Shown: positions 55,691-64,000 of the stretch, piece by piece
How positions within the stretch are numbered: the first letter of the stretch is position 1
How the letters are laid out: every line of letters begins with the position of its first letter
Origin: Sinotaia quadrata
Taxonomy: Eukaryota > Mollusca > Gastropoda > Architaenioglossa > Viviparidae
Direction of reading: 5' to 3'
Assembly: GCA_028829895.1 (NCBI GenBank)
Contig: CM054179.1
Coordinates: 36,084,617 to 36,148,616, forward strand
DNA length: 64,000 nt
Made by a program: the position numbers and the translations under genes
The notes under the pieces: model-generated
What the model was told of the DNA's origin: nothing
The model's input: the letters and a program-made list of their open reading frames with translations, nothing else
Database searches by the model: none

Positions 55691-55975
55691 TATATGGATA
55701 CTGATTATTTCAGATTTAAATGCTTTTTAACTCTATGAACTCGTAGCATTGAAGTATTTTGACGTTGTGATTAGATGTACTTGATAATAGTATTTCTTGA
55801 TATTTACTGACTTGTGTTTATTCATACAAACAGATTTCTTCACGACGAGTTCACTGTATCCTAACATTCCCTATTTATGTGAGCAAGGGAAAGAAGGATT
55901 GTGAATAGGGCATCTAATTAAACTGGATATATAGTAAGCGTCTTATTTACTCTTCTAAGTTATGCAGTCCGCTGT

Positions 55976-56011
<36 letters not shown>

Positions 56012-56539
56012 ATATTTCTGTCTCACGAGTGCAATGTTTTATTGGTAAGTGATGTTCACGATGCTACAATCCCGACCATTAGGAGCACACAAGCCCCCTT
56101 CAAGTTTTATGTTATTTATAAATATGAAGATAAAACAAGGCAATAATTATAAGATCAGAATAAATGAAATAAAAATCTGACAAATAAACAAACGAAAACT
56201 CCGCAAATATACATAAAACAGACAAAAATTAAACAATGACTAAGGAAACAATGTCACAAAGCAATGTAGGAAAATTGGAAGAAAAATGTAAAGAACGAAT
56301 AGAAAAACACTTATTACAAAATAATGAATAGGAAAGATCCTACTTTAAATATTTTTTTTTAAATGAGAAAATAAAAACTGACTAATGCAGGGAAAAAAAA
56401 CATTGTTTGCTTTTAGGCAGGATACAAAATTTTGCACGATTATAAGTTGACAGTGAAGATTTTATTTGTTCATAACTTTTGGTCAGCATAATGAGATTTT
56501 ACTCTGTGTGTGTGTGTGTGTGTGTGTTTTCCAGTCACT
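55691..56539. other. AT-rich unique stretch with two (TG)n tracts
   Basis: (TG)n at 55,977-56,010 and 56,501-56,527. Otherwise AT-rich with no gene seen. Confidence 0.5.
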
Positions 56540-57360
56540 GATTCACCACGGCGCCCTTCTCTTCTGCCATTGAAGATAACGACACTGAGAAACATCCTGA
56601 TTGTAGATTGGTCAGGAACCAAATCATCTGAGCAGTCGATGATGAACTGATGATTAATTAGGATTTAACGTCCCCTTCGAACTCTAGCGGATTTCATCAT
56701 ACTGATGATTATGATGCAACTACCTCGATGTCAGAGCCGGTATGCTATCGCGGATAAACGTCACAAGTATGAAGAGCCAAAGCCAAATTAACCCCACTTA
56801 CAATTTCCTGTCAGGACGCTACTCAGTTCCTTCCCAAGAGGTGCATACGCCAAATTAAGGCAAACACGATGTATTGTTGCCTCGCTTTCCAGTATGTTAT
56901 TGCATCCACCAGTCTCCGTGTCTGCTTTGATGTTCATGTGATACCCGCAAGGTGTAGAGTTTCCCTTCAGCACGCTAAGCGCTATTATCCGAGCTTTTAG
57001 TCAATTACACTCGCAATTAGACGTCGCACGAGCACTGCATTGATGGATTGTCTGCTTACCTCCCCCTGTCCACTTTCACTAGTGTCGTTGCGCATGACCG
57101 GAAATTAGGAAGCTGCACGTGCGAGTCAGTGTCGATACTTGGCCGTGGGTCAGTGGACTTCGTAGACGGATACTTGTGTAGGATGAGTCGGGTATTTCAG
57201 TAAACGAGCCGGAAAAGCAGTCAATCTGACACTGTCAATTGTTGCTGATTTGGTTTTAATAACGATTTGTCGCTCCGGTGTCAGGGTATGGGATTTCTGA
57301 CAGTATTGCATAGTGGCTGTTCGATTAAGGCTTTGAACGTAAATTGTCGGTAATATGCTG
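56540..57360. other. GC-richer unique island in the Hox1 intron
   Basis: About 800 bp of balanced composition without tandem repeats, unusual in this window. A 61-codon minus-strand frame (56,788-56,973) ends at a donor-like GTAAGT but has no recognisable product. Candidate enhancer or unannotated exon. Confidence 0.3.
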
Positions 57361-57373
57361 ACATTATATAAAG

Positions 57374-57376
57374 ATT

Positions 57377-57427
<51 letters not shown>
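57374..57427. repeat. (TTTC)n microsatellite
   Basis: About 13 TTTC units. Confidence 0.97.
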
Positions 57428-57744
57428 AGTCTATCGTTGAGAGAAAGCAAGAAATTATAAAATATATTTACGCAGAGTGGATATATTTAAAACTACACTT
57501 TCTTAACTCGGCAATCATCAATGGTTATTGTAAGTAGATATGTATTCGTGCACACACACATTAAATATCAAATAGCATTGTCACTTATGTAAACATTTCA
57601 TATAAACAACACTCCATGTTCTAGATTTTGCTGTGAATTTTAAGAGTGAATAGTTTTTATTTTCTATTTCTATTTGAGCAGATATAATCGACGTAAAACA
57701 CAAATCAAGGTTTGCCAATTTCTCTCTCAACATATAAAAACAAG

Positions 57745-57746
<2 letters not shown>
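57428..57746. other. AT-rich spacer, no gene seen
   Basis: Nothing recognised. Confidence 0.4.
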
Positions 57747-57811
<65 letters not shown>

Positions 57812-57812
57812 G
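57747..57812. repeat. (TATC)n microsatellite
   Basis: About 16 TATC units followed by a short GTGCGCGTGCGTG run. Confidence 0.97.
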
Positions 57813-58059
57813 TGCGCGTGCGTGTGTTAATGTTTAGTTTAGAATAGTTACTTTTATATTTACTTTCTAAAAATAACCTTAATGACATCACGCTGGAACT
57901 TACATAAATGATATTATACTAATTAAAAGTGTTGTTATTCTGGTATTTTACTAATCACTCAATCAAATAATCAGTCAGTAAATCAGTCTCCTAAATTTCT
58001 TTACTTCTGGTACACTCCGCGAAATTTGCTTAGGTGACTAGTCTTTCGACCTATACTCA
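57813..58059. other. AT-rich spacer, no gene seen
   Basis: Contains a short (CAGT)-like run near 57,975. Confidence 0.4.
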
Positions 58060-58785
58060 TTTATTTACTCACTCTTCCTCAAACACACTCAACACTACTG
58101 TTTACCACCTATTTCCCCACCCTTCCTCATAACACACCCACCACTACTGTTTACCACACCCATCTATTTCCCCATCCTTCCTCACAACACACCCACCACT
58201 ACTGTTTACCACCTATTTCCCCACCCTTCCTCACAACACACCCACCACTACTGTTTACCACACCCATCTATTTCTACATCCTTCCTCACAACACACACAC
58301 CACTACTGTTTACCACCTATTTCCCCACACTTCCTCACAACACACCCACCACTGTTGTTTGCCACCTATTTCCCCACACTTCCTCACACCACACCAACCA
58401 CTATTGTTTACCACCTATTTCCCCACCCTTCCTCACAACACACTCACCACTATTGTTTACCACATCCATCTATTTACTCACTCTTCCTCACAACACACCA
58501 ATTACTACTGTTTACCACACCCATGTATTTCCCCACCCTTCCTCACAATACACCAACCACTATTGTTTACCACACCCATCTATTTCCCCACCCTTCCTCA
58601 CAACACACCAACCACTATTGTTTAACACACCCATCTATTTACTCACTCTTCCTCACAACACACCAACCACTATTGTTTAACACACCCATCTATTTACTCA
58701 CTCTTCCTCACAACACACACACCACTATTGTTTACCACACCCATCTATTTACTCACTCTTCCTCATAGCACACTCACCACTGTGT
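58060..58785. repeat. Minisatellite with alternating 50- and 60-bp units, about 12 copies
   Basis: Units built of CTTCCTCACAACACACCAAC, CACTATTGTTTACCAC and CTATTTCCCCACC, with an optional ACCCATC insertion giving the longer form. It is C-rich on this strand. Three overlapping open frames of up to 137 codons are artefacts of a stop-free unit. Confidence 0.93.
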
Positions 58786-58789
58786 TGCT

Positions 58790-59530
58790 ATCATGAAGAC
58801 AGTTTTGTACATTAGGCGAATTACTCCGATGACGTATTAGATAAACGGAAGACAGGTATTTATTGACTGTTATATGCGCGCCAGCTGACAGGCAATCGTC
58901 AGAACGCATAAACGACACGGTTGTAAGCCATCTCAAAGTGTGAAGGGAGACAGTCGAGAGAACCCTTTGAGTGCATTCCATTAAGCAGGAAATCGTCATC
59001 TCAATAAGAACATTATTTCGAGACCATTGGTATGCTGCAGTTCACAAACTATGCCAAGGTCAAACATGACTCAAGTTTAGCACATAAATGCACGAATGTC
59101 GGTGTAAGCAAAAGTAAAAGTAAAATATTGTCAAGACGACTTTGTAAATGATTAGTTTTCTGTGTCATTGTCCATCATCATTTCAGGCGTTTAAAGTGCT
59201 GCATTTATCACTTTCCTGTACCTATCTTTCCAGAACTGCTCTTTGTCCGTTCCACAAGAGAAGGAATGTGCGCTTAACACCGAGAGACAGACCGCAAGAT
59301 TCATCATCTAAACGAGCGAACGAAGGTGACGAAGATAGGCTTCTGCGACATTCAAAGTCCCTCTTGCGTTATTACGGTTCAGCGTGAATCAAACAGCATA
59401 ACGTCTGGGCTCGCGCTAAACCGTCCAGAAGGCTTGTGATGGTTTTGACGGAGATGGGCCCAGGTTAAGCGAAGGAGGTGTGCTGATGATTGAGAAGAAT
59501 TAATTAATAATGGCGACAAATTGATTCATC
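58790..59530. other. GC-richer unique island in the Hox1 intron
   Basis: About 740 bp of non-repetitive, CpG-containing sequence. Frames of 78 codons (minus) and 79 codons (plus) occur without known motifs. The ratio of unique to repeated DNA is unusually high here, so it is a candidate for conserved non-coding sequence. Confidence 0.3.
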
Positions 59531-59602
59531 ACAGACTGATGTCTTCTGATGAATTGGTTTAACACTCTACTCTGTCAACGAAGTCTGACGAACCGACCAG
59601 TG

Positions 59603-59662
<60 letters not shown>
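59603..59662. repeat. (CA)n microsatellite
   Basis: About 29 CA units, followed by a G9 run near 59,671. Confidence 0.98.
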
Positions 59663-59665
<3 letters not shown>

Positions 59666-59974
59666 ATGTGGGGGGGGGGAGGGAAGAGAGAGACAATTTA
59701 CTTTATTTACTCAAATGTTTGTAAGGGTCTTCAGCGCAATAGATGGGATGGCTTAAAATAAACAATGAAAAAATATACATAAACTAAATTTTATGGTGTG
59801 AAATATCAGTAACAATATAGGTTGTGATTTTAAGGCATATAATACATTAGCGGGTATCTAGTTTAGATGAACAATTCGGTGTCAAATATCCACCATCAGA
59901 TAAATATAGAGATAGAGATATAGACATAGACAAAACAATAAGAGGGTAACATACAAACACTGATAAGCAGATGG

Positions 59975-59978
<4 letters not shown>
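59663..59978. other. AT-rich spacer, no gene seen
   Basis: Nothing recognised apart from short AGATATAGACATAGAC-like tracts. Confidence 0.4.

Positions 59979-60022
<44 letters not shown>
59979..60022. repeat. (CA)n microsatellite
   Basis: About 22 CA units. Confidence 0.97.
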
Positions 60023-60025
<3 letters not shown>

Positions 60026-60084
60026 TAGATGAGTAACACTAGAAATGAAGCAGTGTGAAAATAAATGTTTGTAATATGTAGACG

Positions 60085-60540
60085 ATGCCATTGTAACCAA
60101 CTACCATTGTGATAGCATGAGGCCAGAACAGTAATGTTACAACTCTTAGTACCGTGTTACCGTGAGGTCAGTACAACGTTGCTATAACCAACTAATAATG
60201 TGTAACCATGTGGCCAGTAAAGCGCTGTTGCAACCAACTAGTACGGTGTATCCGTGAGGTCAGATTAGCGCTATTACAACGAATTAGTATTGTGTCACCG
60301 TGAAGCTAGTGTAGCACTGTTACAGACTCTAGTACTGTGCTACTTTGAGGCCAATATTATGCTGTTACAAACAGTTAGTATTGTTATCGTGAAACAATTA
60401 TGTTGTTACAACTAATCAGTGCTGTGTTGGAATGTGGTAATATATGGTGTTACAAGGAACTAGTGTTGTTTTAGCGTGTGGTCAATATACACTTTTACAA
60501 ACAACCAACTAGTATTGTGTTGGCGAGTGACCAAGCGCCT
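60085..60540. repeat. Degenerate minisatellite, about 58-bp unit, about 8 copies
   Basis: Units of CTAGTACTGTGTTACCGTGA plus GGCCAGTATAGCGCTGTTAC with heavy divergence. Confidence 0.7.
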
Positions 60541-60579
60541 GAAGGGGTCTTTACTGAGTGCAGTTTCAACTGCGCCTCC

Positions 60580-60668
60580 AACACGTATATATTATAAAAG
60601 AGCCTCTTTATTGAATGCGTAATTATACGTATATATTATAAAAGAGCCTCTTTATTGAAAGCGTAATT
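60580..60668. repeat. 46-bp direct duplication
   Basis: Two copies of ACGTATATATTATAAAAGAG plus CCTCTTTATTGAA. Confidence 0.9.
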
Positions 60669-61183
60669 AAGAAAATAATAACACGTAAATTAATCGATGC
60701 TGCGGTACTTCCCATAATGGAGATGAAGATCTCCAGAAAGTTCTGCAAGAATAATACAATTTCTGATACTCCTTAATCCCGTCCTTTTTTTTGCTCCTAA
60801 ATCCTGTTAGTTTTTCTAGTACTCCTAAATCCTATCAACAGTTCTTGTTCGAATAACATTACAAATACTATTGACATACAAGGACAATGTAAAAGTGACT
60901 ACTAGGTCCTTACATATTCTTGAAAAATATTGCAATAAAACAAAACGAACAGAAAAGAATCAATGAGAACATGAGAAGAGAGGGCAGTTGGAAATAAGAC
61001 CTACTGGTCACGCACAAAGAAAAAGAAACATCACATGGTTAAATGCGTTAATAACTGTTTTGAGTAAAATGTACATTTAGTCAATGCTCAGTTCATGCGT
61101 TAAATAAGAAATACCTTTATGTAGTAAGTAGTTTAATGCTATATGCTCTACAGTTACATAATTTGTTAAAATGCAAGACGTCT
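60669..61183. other. Unique spacer, no gene seen
   Basis: AT-rich with two loosely similar ATCCTGTTAGTTTTTCTAGT / ATCCTATCAACAGTTCTTGT blocks. Confidence 0.4.
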
Positions 61184-61420
61184 TTACATATGCAGGTTTT
61201 CATACACAAGATGTATCTGTACATTTGCAGGTTTTCATACACAAGACGTATCTGTACATTTGCAGGTTTTCATACACAAGACGTATCTGTACATTTGCAG
61301 GTTTTCATACACAAGACGTATCTGTACATTTGCAGGTTTTCATACACAAGACGTATCTGTACATTTGCAGGTTTTCATACACAAGACGTATCTGTACATT
61401 TGCAGGTTTTCTTACAGCAA
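61184..61420. repeat. 35-bp minisatellite, about 7 copies
   Basis: Nearly identical units of TTTTCATACACAAGACGTAT plus CTGTACATTTGCAGG. Each unit carries TTTGCAGG, a splice-acceptor-like string on the plus strand only. Confidence 0.95.
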
Positions 61421-61439
61421 GAACGTCGATAGATGTATA

Positions 61440-61640
61440 GATTTCTTACAGCAAAAACGTTTGTACATTTGGTAATATCCATATAGCAAAAACTTCTATA
61501 CATTTGGTGGTATTCATAAAGCAAGAACATTTGTACATTTGGTAATATCCATATAGCAAAAACTTCTGTACATTTGTTGGTATTCATAAAGCAAAAACTT
61601 CTGTACATTTGTTGGTATTCATAGAGCAAGAACTTGTTTC
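61440..61640. repeat. Related 35-36 bp minisatellite, about 6 copies
   Basis: Units of AGCAAAAACTTCTGTACATT plus TGTTGGTATTCATA. The TGTACATTTG core is shared with the array to its left, so both derive from one ancestor. Confidence 0.85.
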
Positions 61641-61865
61641 CATTTGGTGGTATTCAAGCAGAAAGAGATTCTCGAAGCTAATGATGCGATAAAGCAAGAA
61701 GTTAGCATAGATTTAGAGAAACAAAACTTTGTATTTTCAGATTTTGATTTGAATACTTGGTACCACCAGAACGACAGATATAAAACAAAATCCATCTGTC
61801 TAACAAACGTTTAAATATGCATGAAGACCTGTAACACTTTGTGCCAAAATGTGGTTATTATTTTG

Positions 61866-61974
61866 CACACACACTCACACACACACAAAGACACAGACAC
61901 ACACACACAAAGACACAGACACACACACACAAAGACACAATCACACACAAACACACACACACACACACTCACAC
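61866..61974. repeat. Compound CA-rich microsatellite
   Basis: CACACA with three embedded ACAAAGACACAGACAC units. Confidence 0.93.
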
Positions 61975-62439
61975 GTGTAGATGTCAACATCGATATTTGC
62001 TTATTTAATAATCGTCACAATTGCATCAGATGAGAACAGCTAACTTTGCTTATTGAATAATCGCCACATTGTATCGTGCTCTACTTAAGATGCCTATTTT
62101 GTCTGTGTGCGTGCAACAGATGTTCTTAAACAAAGTGATGTTTTTCTAGTACATGTATTTCAAATTAGAGAAAAACATTTATTTAAATAGGAGAATATTA
62201 GTCTTTATTGACCACAGAGCAGTTATATACTTTTGTGACAATACAATAAGTGAAATGAATTGTAGGCCTATACATTTCACATCACTATTTACGGATACTT
62301 TTCTCACATCGAATGCCCAGGAGTTGTTACATTCATGCACATTACATTTCTTGTAACACACTACTGTAGGTTAAAACTAGGAAAAAACGAAATAATAATA
62401 TATGTAAATGTAATGTTACAAAGCAATTGCGCACGACTT
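61975..62439. other. AT-rich spacer, no gene seen
   Basis: A pair of GCTTATTTAATAATCGTCAC / GCTTATTGAATAATCGCCAC blocks at about 62,000 and 62,049. No gene seen. Confidence 0.4.
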
Positions 62440-62770
62440 TGGTCTTGCAAGAAAAGGGAGGTTACTCCGATTGAAAAGAGAGTCGCAGGATTAGCATACA
62501 TGTATTTAAATTTCATTAACGATTTGATGGCAATCAATCAAGTTGCGGCTTGACCCAAGAGACCAATCAAAACACGCATCGGGGATGTTTAATTAATTAA
62601 ACAGAAGCCAAACGGCCGGCCACTGGCATTGATTACGGTAGAAAAAGGTTTGAAGTCTGAAAAACTGAAATCAAGGATCCGAAGCAGCGTGCAGTCTTGT
62701 GGACACAGGCAGTAGGTGAAACAAATATAATCTGCGCCTGTCAACAATCACGCGCTAATTAGCACTTTTT
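62440..62770. promoter_or_regulatory. Candidate Hox/Pbx/Meis element in the Hox1 intron
   Basis: Unique island. Seen: TGATTGAT on the minus strand (62,540-62,533), a GACCAATCAAAA block at 62,561-62,572, AATTAATTAA at 62,591-62,600, TGATTACG at 62,630-62,637 and CTGTCA (Meis/Prep TGACAG reversed) at 62,738-62,743. Known: TGATTGAT/TGATTACG-type bipartite sites and TGACAG occur together in Hox auto- and cross-regulatory elements. Inference only. Confidence 0.35.
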
Positions 62771-63253
62771 ATATTCACGTACACACATGTATGCGCGCGC
62801 TGTTATTAGCAAATTTTATTTTCACACACACATGCACGCACGCACTCATAGCCACAAATATAAATACAAACACAGGATTTAATTTTGAATATACATCGTT
62901 AAAGTAGAAAAACACTTATAAAACAATTAAAAAATACATTCCATAAAATCCAATTTAATTTGATGTCATGCTAGTTATGTCTTTATTTGTCAGTCAGTTA
63001 ATCAGTCAGTCAATCAATCGGGTTTCCTCTCTCTCTCTTTAGTTTAAATTGTTCCTTACAAATTGAGAAGAAAAACAAAATACCTCTCCCGCAACTAATA
63101 TTCTTTGACTTCCAATTAATGAAATGACTATCAAATTGAGGGTAAGCAGAAAGAAGATCCAACGTTACTGACAAGTACTCATTACACAGCGTGGAACTTG
63201 TATGAAAAAGTAGTTTTTTAGAGCCACCAAAAAATAAAGGAAATTAAGCTGTT
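62771..63253. other. AT-rich spacer, no gene seen
   Basis: Short CA-rich and (CAGT)n-like patches. No gene seen. Confidence 0.4.
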
Positions 63254-64000
63254 TGTGACACAATGTCACTTAGTTAATGGTTATGATTATTATTATTAAT
63301 AATAATAATCTATAACTAATTACAAGTGATGAGAATCTTAATTTATGTTATTAATAATTCTCTGGAAGATACCACTCGTCTCTCTCACTTGGCATATACG
63401 CGGGTGCTGTAAACGTTTTCTCTCTTCCACAACGTTAAAGACAAACATTCAATATTTCCTTAGGTGGAAAACTTCTTACCAAAGGAAAAGACAAATCCGT
63501 CTTTAATCTATATTTAGAGAACCAACATCCACCCTCTATCTCTCCAACATATGGTTATCAATATGTGTAAGAAGGTCAATAAATTTATTAAATCAATAAT
63601 CAAAAATACATGTAACAAATACATTGAAAATGATTATTTGACACCTATATTTACACTGATCACATTCAAATAGTTTCAATCTTTACACAATCTTATATCC
63701 TAACACATAATTCTACAGATAAGTGTCAATATAAATAACAGGACAGTTCTTATCAGAGAACAGAAATGGAATTGTAGAGATTATAGCGATAATATTTGTA
63801 CATAACCTTGTCTAGTCAATGACGGAAATATTCTTTGGCGCACTTCATATCAAAGTCACAAGTTTATTGTCACAATAGAATTGTCAGTTTCATGTGTTCC
63901 TCCAGCATTCTTGTAGAATGTTCTGTGAGCCACTGAAGACTAATCTGGGTGCTCCTTCGCCATATTAGTCCCCTCAAACAAAACAACAATGCAGCAATTT
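63254..64000 (-). mobile_element. LTR copy 10, cut by the window edge
   Basis: Starts TGTGACACAATGTCAC and follows copy 1 closely (TAACTAATTACAAGTGATGA, CTGTAAACGTTTTCTCTCTT and TTCTTATCAGAGAACAGAAA). At least 747 bp. Its right end and any internal region lie beyond 64,000. Confidence 0.85.

Larger units (their letters stand above)
47811..64000 (-). other. Probable Hox1 intron 1 (at least 16.2 kb)
   Basis: No minus-strand segment to the right encodes a hexapeptide (reverse complement of AARTGGATG) or any other Hox1 N-terminal sequence that I can recognise. The whole right part of the window is therefore best explained as intron, unless exon 1 is too diverged to see. It holds arrays, LTRs and a few GC-richer unique islands. 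Confidence 0.6.

Noticed and set aside
56788..56973. Minus-strand frame ending at GTAAGT as Hox1 exon 1
   Set aside because: It lacks a hexapeptide and any Hox1 N-terminal feature. The donor-like GTAAGT alone is not enough.
58355..58768. 137-codon Pro/His/Thr-rich frame
   Set aside because: Three overlapping frames are open at once across the C-rich array, so it is a composition artefact.

Overview
The window reads as animal genomic DNA, most likely from a mollusc or another lophotrochozoan. It is AT-rich, has no prokaryotic-style gene packing, and is full of minisatellites, di- and tetranucleotide tracts and retroelement debris. The only gene I recognise with confidence is the homeobox exon of Hox1 (labial) on the minus strand at 47,393-47,808. 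Its homeodomain has the labial-type core, and it begins at a clean splice acceptor. No exon 1 carrying the hexapeptide was found up to 64,000, so everything from 47,809 to the right edge is probably intron 1 (at least 16.2 kb). Everything left of 47,393 lies 3' of Hox1. In a conserved Hox cluster that is the outer, anterior end of the complex.

Layout. 1-4.3 kb: small tandem arrays, a CRE-like array and one promoter-like spot (ETS + YY1 motifs near 2.9 kb). 4.3-5.9 kb: solo LTR set in a minisatellite. 6-14 kb: minisatellites, a LINE 3' fragment (8.1 kb), a long (GA)n tract and a few GC-richer unique blocks. 14.1-16.4 kb: two ends of one LTR separated by an inversion, with matching target-site duplications. 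18.9-22.8 kb: the internal part and one LTR of a decayed Ty3/Gypsy-type element on the minus strand, with recognisable gag zinc knuckle, protease, integrase zinc domain and reverse transcriptase. The integrase piece lies upstream of the RT. 24.8-26.2, 42.4-43.6, 50.9-52.0, 52.5-54.1 and 63.25-64 kb: further LTR copies of the same family. 26.6-46 kb: almost back-to-back minisatellites, with unique GC-richer islands at 32.4-33.6 kb. 47.4-47.8 kb: Hox1 exon 2. 48-64 kb: its intron, with more arrays, unique GC-richer islands (49.5, 56.6-57.3, 58.8-59.5, 62.4-62.8 kb) and LTRs.

Three points stand out. First, a Hox1 neighbourhood is crowded with retroelements and with dozens of private minisatellites. 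Second, one LTR family repeatedly sits inside tandem arrays. Third, short motifs resembling labial/Pbx sites occur near Hox1 and could be autoregulatory. All functional claims beyond the Hox1 exon and the retroelement domains are inference from motif reading by eye. Repeat borders are accurate to a few tens of bases.
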